Positions 17,846-25,844 of a stretch of 64,000 nt of DNA are shown here, piece after piece. Position 1 is the stretch's first letter; each line of letters starts with the position of its first letter. This DNA comes from Sphingomonas sp. HF-S4 (lineage in GTDB: Bacteria > Pseudomonadota > Alphaproteobacteria > Sphingomonadales > Sphingomonadaceae). Below the pieces are notes generated by a model that saw only the letters and a list, made by a program, of their open reading frames with translations, made no database searches and had not been told where the DNA came from. Where the stretch lies: the NCBI RefSeq assembly GCF_032911445.1, contig NZ_JAWJEJ010000001.1, forward strand, positions 124,001-188,000. Direction: 5' to 3'. The position numbers and the translations under genes were made by a program.

Positions 17846-17869
17846 AACGTCCGCTATTGGGGCGTTTGC
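17846..17869 (+). repeat. 24-nt dispersed direct repeat, copy 1
   Basis: Matches the copy at 18256-18279 at 23 of 24 positions (core GCTATTGGGGCGTTTGC). Located in the space upstream of the acetyltransferase. Likely part of a short dispersed sphingomonad repeat. Confidence 0.7.
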
Positions 17870-17925
17870 GGTCCGGCAGCTTTTGGCACCGGCTTCGGGG
17901 CTCGCGAACATCCGGGATTGGGTGG

Positions 17926-18222
17926 CTAGCGGTCGTTCGTCATTCTCGTATCTCTGGCTATTCGCCGACCGACGGCGAAGGTCAGGGTCGAGATGCCGAG
18001 CGAGAGCAGCAGCGGCAGACCGAGATAGGCAAGGCCAATGAGCCACCAGGCCCAAAACCCCGGGGGTGAGGGCGGATAGCTGGCCAAGTCCACCGTGTAG
18101 ACACCCAATGGCCCCACAAGCGAGACCACATAGGCTAGTCCCCTCCAGCCTGGACGCAACAGAAGCCCGCCGACAAACGCCAGAACGGGGGCCACGACCA
18201 AGCTCACAAAAACAGACGGCAT
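17926..18222 (-). CDS. small membrane protein of unknown function
   Basis: 98-residue protein with three hydrophobic segments (FVSLVVAPVLAFVGGLLL, GLAYVVSLVGPLGVY, and WAWWLIGLAYLGLPLLLSLGI) and a basic tail. No family recognised and no strong ribosome-binding site. It lies between the two copies of the 24-nt direct repeat. Reasonable gene because of its clean membrane topology, but unproven. Confidence 0.5.
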   Translation of the reverse strand: MPSVFVSLVVAPVLAFVGGLLLRPGWRGLAYVVSLVGPLGVYTVDLASYPPSPPGFWAWWLIGLAYLGLPLLLSLGISTLTFAVGRRIARDTRMTNDR

Positions 18223-18255
18223 GTGCGGAACCTACCGATAGGAGGTCGCGCCAAC

Positions 18256-18279
18256 AACGTCTGCTATTGGGGCGTTTGC
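18256..18279 (+). repeat. 24-nt dispersed direct repeat, copy 2
   Basis: Second copy of the repeat at 17846-17869, differing at one base (T for C at its sixth position). It lies 82 nt before the small secreted-protein gene at 18361. Confidence 0.7.
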
Positions 18280-18360
18280 TGCCATCGCTTTTTCACTCCT
18301 TGGGCGGTTGGCGCGGGACGGCTATCGGTATGGGGGGAGGCAATTGACGGGGCTGACGAT

Positions 18361-18642
18361 ATGCGACTGACCGTTCTCGTGGCCTCGATGTTGAGCACCA
18401 TAGCTGCCGCCGAAACTCCGGCGCTCTGGTTGCAGGAGCGGACGGCCTGCCTCGGCGCTCAGATGGATCAGGCACGAGCCGCGCGTAGCGGCAAACTCTC
18501 GCGGCAGGAGGCTGCAATGGTGGCGCGGCAGGTGATCGCTGCATGCCGCGCTACCTTCCCCGAGGAGGTTACTGCCAGGGAACGGGCGGGCATAGAAGGA
18601 GACGATCGTGCCATGATTGCGCAGTGGTTGCGAAGGCATTGA
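18361..18642 (+). CDS. small secreted protein of unknown function
   Basis: 93-residue protein with a short signal peptide (MRLTVLVASMLSTIAAAETP) and a charged helical mature part with two cysteines (TACLGAQ, AACRATF). GGGG lies 8-11 nt before the ATG. No family recognised. It belongs to the small-gene patch between hemF and petA. Confidence 0.55.
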   Translation: MRLTVLVASMLSTIAAAETPALWLQERTACLGAQMDQARAARSGKLSRQEAAMVARQVIAACRATFPEEVTARERAGIEGDDRAMIAQWLRRH

Positions 18643-18850
18643 CGGCCGCGCTCGCGCCAAGCCGATTGCCACCGGAAGACCGGCGAGCGTCACACCGCGG
18701 TCAAAATCCTTGTTGGCAAAGCCGCTTCCTGCCGTCTATCAGGCCGCGCAAGCCTCGGGGGCAACCGGGCGGCGATGGGCGAGGATGCGCCCCTGTCCGG
18801 TTACCCCACGCGGTCGTCGTGGGATTGTTCTGAAGTGCAAGGGCTGAAGC

Positions 18851-19435
18851 ATGGCAACGCTTGAAGACGGTGTTTCCCCTACCCAGACGGTGGTGCCGCC
18901 GGGCGACGTGATCGAGAATCCGCGCCGTCGCGACTATCTGCAGATCGCCGCGGTGGCGTTTGCGGGCGTCGGCGGGGGCGTGACGCTTCTGCCGCTGATC
19001 AATTCGATGAACCCCGATGCGAGCACGCTCGCTTTGTCGACCACCGAGCTCGACGTTTCGGCGATCGAGCCCGGCCAGGCGATCAAGGCGAGCTTCCGCA
19101 AGCAGCCCTTGTTCGTGCGCAACCTCACCCCGGCGGAGATCGCCGCGGCCGATGCGGTTCCCGTATCGAGCCTGCGCGACCCGCAGTCGCTTGCCGACCG
19201 CACCAAGGAGGGCAAGCAGAACTGGCTGATCACGCTGGGCGTGTGCACCCATCTCGGCTGCGTGCCGCTGGGTGCCGGCGAGGGTGAGAATCGCGGGCCG
19301 TTCGGCGGCTATTTCTGCCCGTGCCACGGCTCGGCCTATGACACTGCCGGCCGCATCCGCCAGGGTCCGGCGCCGACGAACCTCGCGGTTCCGGAATATG
19401 AATTCACGTCCGACACTGTCGTCGTGGTCGGTTGA
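18851..19435 (+). CDS. petA: ubiquinol-cytochrome c reductase, Rieske iron-sulfur subunit
   Basis: 194-residue Rieske subunit of the bc1 complex. A twin-arginine-like start (PRRRDYLQIAAVAF) and one membrane anchor at about residues 30-50 precede the soluble domain. The [2Fe-2S] ligands are in CTHLGCVPLG and CPCHGSAYD (Cys-His pairs). It oxidises ubiquinol and passes electrons to cytochrome c1. First gene of petABC; the next start follows 12 nt after the stop. Confidence 0.96.
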   Translation: MATLEDGVSPTQTVVPPGDVIENPRRRDYLQIAAVAFAGVGGGVTLLPLINSMNPDASTLALSTTELDVSAIEPGQAIKASFRKQPLFVRNLTPAEIAAADAVPVSSLRDPQSLADRTKEGKQNWLITLGVCTHLGCVPLGAGEGENRGPFGGYFCPCHGSAYDTAGRIRQGPAPTNLAVPEYEFTSDTVVVVG

Positions 19436-19447
19436 GGATAGACGCAG

Positions 19448-20737
19448 ATGAGCTTTCCCTGGGCACGCCACTACGAACCCAAGAACCCGCTGACGCAGTG
19501 GATCGACAGCCGCCTGCCGCTGCCGCGCTTCGTTTATAACGCAGTCGGCGCCGGCTATCCGGTCCCGCGCAACCTCAACTATTTCTGGAACTTCGGCGTG
19601 CTCGCCGGGGTGGCGCTGATGGTTCAGATCGTCACCGGAATCGTGCTCGCGATGCACTTCCACTCCTCGGCCGCCGGTGCGTTCGAATCGGTCAATGTCG
19701 GCATGATGCGCGACGTCAACGCCGGCTGGTTCCTCCGCTTCGCGCACGCCAACGGCGCCAGCATGTTCCTGCTGGTAGTCTACATCCACATCTTCCGCGG
19801 GCTCTATTACGGATCGTACAAGGCACCGCGCGAGATGGTGTGGCTGATCGGCGTGGTGATCTTCCTGCTGCTGATGGCCACCGCGTTCATGGGCTACGTC
19901 CTTCCCTGGGGCCAGATGAGCTTCTGGGGCGCGCAGGTGATCACCGGCTTCTTCTCGGCGATCCCGGTCGTCGGCGAATGGATCCGCGTCTGGCTGCTCG
20001 GCGGCTATGCGCCCGACGACGCCACGCTCAATCGCTTCTTCTCGCTCCACTATCTGCTGCCCTTCGTGATCGCGGGTGCCGTGATCCTCCACATCTGGGC
20101 GCTCCACATTCCGGGTTCGTCGAACCCGACCGGCGTGGAAGTGAAGGGCGAGCAGGACACCGTCCCGTTCCATCCCTACTACACCGCGAAGGACGGCTTC
20201 GGGGTCGGCGTGTTCCTGATCGTCTTCTCGACGCTGATCTTCTTCTACCCCGATCTGCTCGGCCACCCGGACAATTACATCCCGGCCAACCCGCTCTCGA
20301 CGCCGGCGCACATCGTCCCCGAATGGTATTTCTGGCCGTTCTACGCGATCCTGCGCGCCTTCACCGCGGACTTCATCATCCCGGCGAAGCTGTGGGGCGT
20401 GCTCGCGATGTTCGGCTCGATCCTGCTACTGTTCTTCCTGCCCTGGCTCGACAAGTCGCCGGTGCGCTCGGCGAACTTCCGTCCGGCCTATCGCATCGCG
20501 TTCTGGATCCTCGTCCTCGACGTGCTGATCCTGGGCTATTGCGGCGGCTCGGCCGCGACGCCGGCGGTGGTCATCACCAGCCAGGTCACCGCGGCGTATT
20601 ATTTCGCGCACTTCCTGATCATCGTGCCGATCATTTCGCGCCTCGAGCGTCCCAAGCCGCTGCCCAACTCGATCACCGAGGCAGTGCTGGGCGACAAGGG
20701 TGGCTCGCGGATGACCGAAACGGCGCTGAGCGCGTAA
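19448..20737 (+). CDS. petB: ubiquinol-cytochrome c reductase, cytochrome b
   Basis: 429-residue cytochrome b with eight membrane helices. The Qo-site PEWY is present ([14 protein letters not shown]), [18 protein letters not shown] is the classic helix-C/cd1 stretch, and haem-ligand histidines are seen in [18 protein letters not shown], and LHYLLPF. RBS GAGGATA precedes the ATG. It carries both b haems of the complex in the inner membrane. Confidence 0.97.
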   Translation: MSFPWARHYEPKNPLTQWIDSRLPLPRFVYNAVGAGYPVPRNLNYFWNFGVLAGVALMVQIVTGIVLAMHFHSSAAGAFESVNVGMMRDVNAGWFLRFAHANGASMFLLVVYIHIFRGLYYGSYKAPREMVWLIGVVIFLLLMATAFMGYVLPWGQMSFWGAQVITGFFSAIPVVGEWIRVWLLGGYAPDDATLNRFFSLHYLLPFVIAGAVILHIWALHIPGSSNPTGVEVKGEQDTVPFHPYYTAKDGFGVGVFLIVFSTLIFFYPDLLGHPDNYIPANPLSTPAHIVPEWYFWPFYAILRAFTADFIIPAKLWGVLAMFGSILLLFFLPWLDKSPVRSANFRPAYRIAFWILVLDVLILGYCGGSAATPAVVITSQVTAAYYFAHFLIIVPIISRLERPKPLPNSITEAVLGDKGGSRMTETALSA

Positions 20738-20752
20738 AGGGGAATCGAGAAA

Positions 20753-21586
20753 ATGCTTCCGCTGTTCATGCGCTCGATCAAGTTCCTCGTCGGCCTCGCC
20801 TTTATCGGCGTGCTGTTCCTCTCGCTGGTCGGCACCATCGTCGGCCTGGTGAAGGAGCCTCCGCAGCCGACCGCCGAGGAAGAGTTCCACCACCATCCCA
20901 AGCCGCTCAAGCTCGCGTCGGACGGGCCATTCGGCAAGTTCGACAACGCCCAGCTCCAGCGCGGTTTCCTGGTCTTCGAAAAGGTCTGCGCGAGCTGCCA
21001 TTCGCTCAACCTGGCGTCGTTCCGCGATCTCCAGCAGATCGGCTACAACGAGGCCGAAGTGAAGAAGATCGCCAAGGACTGGCCGATCAAGCAGCCGGTC
21101 CAGGATCCCAAGGCGGGCACCTGGGGCGAGCGTGACAATCTCGCGTCGGACCGCTTCCCCAAGGTCTTTTATCCCGGCACCGGCACCCCGCCGGACCTGA
21201 CCCTGATCGCCAAGGCCCGGCATAACGGCGGCGCGTACATCTATTCGCTGCTGACCGGCTATGAGGACAAGCAGCCCGCCGAGCTGCTCAAGAACTTCCC
21301 GGGCGCCAAGACCCCCGAGGGGTCGCACTACAACCCGTATTTCGCGAACCTCAACATCGCGATGCCGCCGCCGCTGACCGGCGACGATCAGGTGACCTAT
21401 TCGGACGGCACCCGCGCGACCAAGGACCAGATGGCCAAGGACGTCGCCGCGTTCCTCGTCTGGAGCTCCGAGCCGACGCTGCAGAAGCGGCACGCCGCGG
21501 GCTTCGCGGTGGTGATCTTCCTGCTGATCGCGACCGGCCTGGCCTATGGCGCGTACCTCACCGTGTGGCGGGGTGTGAAGCACTAA
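20753..21586 (+). CDS. petC: ubiquinol-cytochrome c reductase, cytochrome c1
   Basis: 277-residue cytochrome c1. An N-terminal hydrophobic segment acts as signal/anchor, the haem c site is CASCHS (near residue 80), the sixth ligand methionine is in NIAMPPPLT, and a C-terminal membrane helix (FAVVIFLLIATGLAYGAYL) holds it in the membrane. GGGGAATCG precedes the ATG. Last gene of petABC, followed by a terminator. Confidence 0.96.
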   Translation: MLPLFMRSIKFLVGLAFIGVLFLSLVGTIVGLVKEPPQPTAEEEFHHHPKPLKLASDGPFGKFDNAQLQRGFLVFEKVCASCHSLNLASFRDLQQIGYNEAEVKKIAKDWPIKQPVQDPKAGTWGERDNLASDRFPKVFYPGTGTPPDLTLIAKARHNGGAYIYSLLTGYEDKQPAELLKNFPGAKTPEGSHYNPYFANLNIAMPPPLTGDDQVTYSDGTRATKDQMAKDVAAFLVWSSEPTLQKRHAAGFAVVIFLLIATGLAYGAYLTVWRGVKH

Positions 21587-21611
21587 GGCGCTGAAATCGT
21601 TGAACTAATAG

Positions 21612-21650
21612 AATCCCGCCGCGGCCCTGCCCGGCGGGATTTTCTTTTTC
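21612..21650 (+). terminator. rho-independent terminator of petABC
   Basis: A 9-bp perfect stem (21612-21620 against 21633-21641) is followed by TTCTTTTTC. It begins 25 nt after the petC stop and ends shortly before apt. Confidence 0.85.
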
Positions 21651-21664
21651 TGAGGCCGAATCGA

Positions 21665-22201
21665 ATGCCGAACAACGAAGACATCCGGCAGCGCATCCGC
21701 ACGATCCCTGATTTCCCCAAGCCGGGAATCCAATTCCGCGACATCACCACCCTGCTGCTCGACGCCGAAGGCCTCGCGCTGACGATCGACCGCATGGCCG
21801 AGGCCGTCGAGGGCAGGATCGACCTGGTCGCCGGCATCGAAGCCCGCGGCTTCCTGTTCGGCGCGGCGCTGGCGGTGAAGCTCGGCTGCGGGCTGCTGCT
21901 GATCCGCAAGGACGGCAAGCTCCCCGGCGCGACGATCGCCGAGGACTACGTCCTGGAGTATGGCACCGACCGCATCGCCATCCATGCCGATGCCTGCGCG
22001 CCCGGCGCCCGGGTACTGCTGGTCGACGACCTGATCGCCACCGGGGGCACCGCGCGCGCCGCGGTGCGGCTGCTGCGCAAGGCAGGGGCCGAGGTCACCC
22101 AGGCAGCGTTTGTCGTCGACCTGCCCGAGCTGGGCGGCGCCGACGCATTGCGCGGTGACGGGATCGCGGTCCACGCGCTGGTGGCGTTCGAAGGACACTA
22201 A
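21665..22201 (+). CDS. apt: adenine phosphoribosyltransferase
   Basis: 178-residue purine-salvage enzyme making AMP from adenine and PRPP. The PRPP-binding motif is VLLVDDLIATGGTARAA; FPKPGIQFRDITTLL and GIEARGFLFGAALA are the usual N-terminal marks. Length is normal for bacterial Apt. It follows the petABC terminator, so it probably has its own promoter. Confidence 0.96.
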   Translation: MPNNEDIRQRIRTIPDFPKPGIQFRDITTLLLDAEGLALTIDRMAEAVEGRIDLVAGIEARGFLFGAALAVKLGCGLLLIRKDGKLPGATIAEDYVLEYGTDRIAIHADACAPGARVLLVDDLIATGGTARAAVRLLRKAGAEVTQAAFVVDLPELGGADALRGDGIAVHALVAFEGH

Positions 22202-22249
22202 AGGAACTTGGTCGCACGCGCCCCGTTCTAAGGCGCGAGAGGATCGCCA

Positions 22250-22798
22250 ATGACTCTGTTTCGCCGCATCTCCGCCCTCGGGCTGCTCGCCGCCCTCGGC
22301 CTGAGCACCGCCGCCTGCATGGACGACGGCTATGGCTATTCGGGCGTCTCGCTCGGCTATGGCAGCCCCGCTTATTATGGCGGCGGCTATTATGACGGCT
22401 ACGGCTATCCTGGGTACGGCGGCTTTGGCAGCTCGTATTTCGGCTGGTATGGCGACTATTATTATCCCGGTTCGGGCTATTACGTCTACGATCGCGACCG
22501 CCGCCCGCACCGCTGGAACGATGGCCAGCGCCGCTATTGGGAAAACCGCCGCAACAACTGGCGCGGCGACCGGGGCACGATCCGCGACAATTGGAACGGC
22601 TTCGGCAATCGCGGCCAATGGGATCGCGAGCGCCGCAATTGGAACGGCAGTGATCGCCGCACGTGGAATCGGGGCGAGGGCCGCACTTGGAATCGTGGTG
22701 AGGGTCGCACCTGGAATCGCGGAGAAGGGCGGACCTGGAACCGGGGCGACGGCGGCACGCGCAGCCGCGACGATGGCCGTCGCAGCCGCCGCGACTAG
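22250..22798 (+). CDS. Gly/Tyr-rich exported protein with WNRGEG repeats
   Basis: 182-residue exported protein, possibly a lipoprotein (signal peptide ends STAACMDD). Residues 25-80 are Gly/Tyr-rich (YYGGGYYDGYGYPGYGG), then the protein becomes Arg/Asn/Trp-rich with four tandem RTWNRGEG units at the C-terminus encoded by 24-nt repeats. Low-complexity cell-envelope proteins like this are common in sphingomonads; function unknown. It overlaps the convergent MaoC gene by 4 nt. Confidence 0.75.
   Translation: MTLFRRISALGLLAALGLSTAACMDDGYGYSGVSLGYGSPAYYGGGYYDGYGYPGYGGFGSSYFGWYGDYYYPGSGYYVYDRDRRPHRWNDGQRRYWENRRNNWRGDRGTIRDNWNGFGNRGQWDRERRNWNGSDRRTWNRGEGRTWNRGEGRTWNRGEGRTWNRGDGGTRSRDDGRRSRRD
22658..22753 (+). 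repeat. four tandem 24-nt coding repeats
   Basis: Units at 22658, 22682, 22706 and 22730 each encode RTWNRGEG or a one-residue variant (last unit RTWNRGDG). Third positions differ between units while the protein is constant, so the array is old or under selection on protein sequence. Confidence 0.85.
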
Positions 22799-23241
22799 GC
22801 CGGGCGCCGCCGCATCAGCGCGATCGCGGTGAAGCTGAGCACCGGCTCGTCCTTATGATTGAACGTGGTCATCCGATTGCGGACGCTGCCCATTTCGGGA
22901 CGGCTCCGCGAAGGGCGGACTTCGACGACTTCACTCTCGCAGCGGAGCACGTCGCCCGGATAGACCGGCTTGAGCCAGCGCAGTTCGTCGACCCCGGCAG
23001 CGCCCAGGCTCGCCTGGGGATGGGCCTTCATATGCTCGACGAGCATCGCCATCGTCATCGCGCAGGTGTGCCATCCGCTCGCGGCAAGCCGACCGAAATG
23101 GGTCTTCGCCGCCTCCTCGTCGGAGAGGTGGAAGGGCTGGGGATCGTATTTCGTGGCGAATTCGACGACCTCCTCGCGGGTTACCTGATAGCCGCCGAAG
23201 CTGCGTTTGAAGCCGACTTCGATATCGTCAAAATATAGCAT
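22795..23241 (-). CDS. MaoC-like (R)-specific enoyl-CoA hydratase
   Basis: 148-residue hot-dog fold protein of the MaoC dehydratase family. The hydratase motif D-x4-H appears in ATKYDPQPFHLSDEEA, followed by GRLAASGWHTCAMTMAMLV. Usually hydrates short enoyl-CoA esters in fatty-acid or polyester metabolism; the exact substrate is unknown. Single gene, convergent with the Gly/Tyr-rich gene. Confidence 0.88.
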   Translation of the reverse strand: MLYFDDIEVGFKRSFGGYQVTREEVVEFATKYDPQPFHLSDEEAAKTHFGRLAASGWHTCAMTMAMLVEHMKAHPQASLGAAGVDELRWLKPVYPGDVLRCESEVVEVRPSRSRPEMGSVRNRMTTFNHKDEPVLSFTAIALMRRRPA

Positions 23242-23357
23242 GGCTTCAGTTTCGTCTGGAAACTGAGCGTATGCAAGCTTTCAGGGCGGGGCTGGGAAGT
23301 CGTGCAACGCACGGACCTGCACCTGGGTAGGAAGGCGGTTCGTCTTAACCGCTTCGT

Positions 23358-25007
23358 ATGAGTCGGAGCGGTAGCAAGTGCATCATGCGGCGCGCTTATT
23401 TGCTCCAAGGACGCGGTTCGAGCCGCCTGTTCCCCGCCGGCCTTTGGGTGCTGGCCGGCGCGCTGTCGATCGTATTCGGCATGTCGCTCGGCTCGCCGGC
23501 GCTGGGGGTCGGCATCCTCGCGGTGGCGTCGATCGCTAGCCAGATCGTCGGGCATCGGCGCTTGTCTGTCCTTGCGGCGCGCCTCGCGGGGCTGGCACGG
23601 ATCGAGCCGAGCGGTGCGCATTGGATGACGCTGTGCCATGCTGCCGATGCGATCGAGGACCGGCTGCGCAGCACCGAGGATCGGATCGAACAGCGCCACG
23701 CACTAACCGGCCTGCCGACTCGCGAGCCGCTGCTGGCGCGGATGAAAGCGGAGGGTGCAGGGACGCTGGGACTGCTCGCGCTCAACGATTTCGATCGGTT
23801 GTGCGCCTTCGATCCCGCGCTCGCCGATCGCGCGTTGAAGCAGTTCGCCGCGCGGATCGTGCGGATGGTGGGAAGCGAGCGGATGGTCGCGCATGTCGAT
23901 CGATCGCACTTCGCCTTGTGGTTCGGGCCCGGCGTGACGGGTGAGGATGCCGAGCGCCAGCTCGTCGCGATCGGTTATGCGTTGGGCGACGTGATGCACG
24001 AGGGCGGGCGCGAATTGGTGCCCGAGGTGCGCGTGCACCATGCCGCCTGGACTGCGGAGGAACCTGCGCCTGCTACGTTGGCGCGGGTGCTCGCCGCCTG
24101 CGCGGCGGGGCCGGAGGGACCGATCCAGGTTCAGCGGATCGATGCGGCGTCGGCCGCAGCCGAGCGCGACCGCTATGCACTGGAACAGGATCTGCGCGGT
24201 GCGCTCGCCAATGGCGAGTTCGAGCTGCGCTATCAACCGCAGATCGATGCAGCGAGCGGGCGGGTGAGCGGTGCCGAGGCGCTGCTGCGCTGGCGGCATC
24301 CCGAGCGCGGGATGGTCTCGCCCACGTTGTTCATCCCGGTGCTCGAAGAGGCTGGGCTGATCGAGGAAGTGGGACTCTGGGCGCTCAATGCCGCCTGCCG
24401 CGAGGCGCGAAGCTGGCACAGGCTGGGGCAGGGGCCGCTGACCGTCGCGGTCAACGTCTCGGCGCATCAGCTCGACGGCGCCGACCTGCACAGCCGGATT
24501 AAGCGCACGCTCGAGCGCCACTCGCTGCGCGCTGGCATGCTCGAGATCGAGCTGACCGAGAGCGCTGCCGCCGCCGATGTGAATCGCGCCGAACGATTGT
24601 TCGAGGGGCTGCGGGGCCTGGGCATCCATATTGCGATCGACGATTTCGGCACGGGCTTCTCCAGTCTTTCGGCGCTGCGGGTGCTCGCCTTCGACAAGAT
24701 CAAGATCGACCGCCAGTTCGTCACCGAGGTCGAGGCGCGGCGCGACAGCCAAGCGATCTGCCAGAGTGTTATCGCACTCGCCCGTGGACTCGGCATCCGC
24801 GTGATCGCGGAAGGGGTCGAGCGCGAGGAGGAATATCTCTGGCTGCGCCGTCACGGCTGTTCGGAGTTCCAGGGCTATTATTTCTCGCCGCCGCTCGGCG
24901 CGCCCGATTTCCAGGCGTTCGTCCGCAATCCCGCTGCGCTGCGCGATCGCCTCGCGCTCGATGCGCGGCACGTCCAGACCAAGCTTTCCCGGAGACTCGC
25001 CCGATGA
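23358..25007 (+). CDS. membrane-linked EAL phosphodiesterase with degenerate GGDEF domain
   Basis: 549-residue protein predicted to hydrolyse cyclic di-GMP. Two hydrophobic segments lie at residues 20-65, then a GGDEF-like domain (about 105-265) whose signature is replaced by VDRSHFALW, so it is unlikely to make c-di-GMP. The EAL domain (about 285-530) keeps the active-site residues: EALLRW, NVSAHQL, ELTES, IDDFGTGFSSL, KIDRQFV, EGVE and QGYYFSPP. Start at 23358 lacks a good ribosome-binding site; the internal ATG at 23385 (MRRAYLLQG) is an alternative. It overlaps the next gene by 4 nt, which links it to the LysM lipoprotein and perhaps to the kinase module downstream. Confidence 0.9.
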   Translation: MSRSGSKCIMRRAYLLQGRGSSRLFPAGLWVLAGALSIVFGMSLGSPALGVGILAVASIASQIVGHRRLSVLAARLAGLARIEPSGAHWMTLCHAADAIEDRLRSTEDRIEQRHALTGLPTREPLLARMKAEGAGTLGLLALNDFDRLCAFDPALADRALKQFAARIVRMVGSERMVAHVDRSHFALWFGPGVTGEDAERQLVAIGYALGDVMHEGGRELVPEVRVHHAAWTAEEPAPATLARVLAACAAGPEGPIQVQRIDAASAAAERDRYALEQDLRGALANGEFELRYQPQIDAASGRVSGAEALLRWRHPERGMVSPTLFIPVLEEAGLIEEVGLWALNAACREARSWHRLGQGPLTVAVNVSAHQLDGADLHSRIKRTLERHSLRAGMLEIELTESAAAADVNRAERLFEGLRGLGIHIAIDDFGTGFSSLSALRVLAFDKIKIDRQFVTEVEARRDSQAICQSVIALARGLGIRVIAEGVEREEEYLWLRRHGCSEFQGYYFSPPLGAPDFQAFVRNPAALRDRLALDARHVQTKLSRRLAR

Positions 25008-25720
25008 AACCGTTGTTGCGCATCGTCGCGCTGGCCAGCCTCGCCGCGCTCGCCGCCTGTTCGAAGGGATCGGCGCCCCGGCCGGTGGCACTGAGCGCGC
25101 CGGTGGGCGAGGCCGATATCGGCGGCGTCCAGGCGCTGCTGATGCAGGGCGACCGCAAGGGCGCGGAGAAGCAGCTCAAGCCGCTGCTCAAGCGCGAGCC
25201 GATGAACCCCAGGCTGCTGTTGCTGCGAACCTCGATCGAGGGGGACGCCAAGGAACTGCTCGGCCCGACCAATTATCCCTATACGGTGCGTGCGGGCGAG
25301 ACGATCGAGGCGCTGGCCGACCGGCTGCTCGGCAACCGGCTCAAGGCCTATCAGCTCGCGCGCTACAACGACATCGCCAACCCCGCGACGCTGACCGCGG
25401 GGACGGTGTTGCGCATTCCCGGCACGCCGCCGCGCCCCAAGCCTGCGCCGACGCCCGACCGGCCGCGCGCGGCGCCTGCCCCGGTGCGGCCCAAGCCCGC
25501 CGCACCTGCACCTGCACCCGCGCCGGCCAAGCCGGCTGCCAACCCGGCGGCGGCGCAGCGTGCGCGTTCGGCGGGGCTGGCGGCGCTCAATCGTGGCGCG
25601 GTTCAGCAGGCGGTGTCGCTGCTGCAGCGCGCGGCTGCGCTTGATCCGGGCAATGCGGTGATCCAGCGCGACCTCCAGCGCGCGCAGCGGATCGCAGCGA
25701 CGGTCCGCGCGCGGCAATAG
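25004..25720 (+). CDS. LysM-domain lipoprotein
   Basis: 238-residue predicted lipoprotein: signal peptide ending LAALAAC (lipobox). Residues about 45-75 could form a TPR-like helical pair (QALLMQGDRKGAEKQLKPLL), then a LysM peptidoglycan-binding domain (PYTVRAGETIEALADRLLGN to GTVLRIPG), then a Pro/Ala/Lys-rich linker and a short C-terminal TPR-like repeat (ALNRGAVQQAVSLLQRAAALDPGN). Translationally coupled to the phosphodiesterase. It probably sits at the cell wall and may sense or scaffold for the downstream kinase; that role is inferred from position only. Confidence 0.8.
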   Translation: MKPLLRIVALASLAALAACSKGSAPRPVALSAPVGEADIGGVQALLMQGDRKGAEKQLKPLLKREPMNPRLLLLRTSIEGDAKELLGPTNYPYTVRAGETIEALADRLLGNRLKAYQLARYNDIANPATLTAGTVLRIPGTPPRPKPAPTPDRPRAAPAPVRPKPAAPAPAPAPAKPAANPAAAQRARSAGLAALNRGAVQQAVSLLQRAAALDPGNAVIQRDLQRAQRIAATVRARQ

Positions 25721-25844
25721 CCCAAAAATCTCCCAGCAAGCTGGGGAAGGAATTGCGAAGCTTGTCAGCCCTTCGAGCGGCCAGAGGAAGAAATCCTTAA
25801 GTTCCCGGCGCTAAGCGATAGGCCTAAGCGGGATCTGAAGACCT

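Noticed and set aside
18701..20311. Minus-strand open frame of more than 500 codons opposite petA-petB
   Set aside because: Rich in Arg, Glu, Asp, His and Val without any motif; a shadow of cytochrome b codons.
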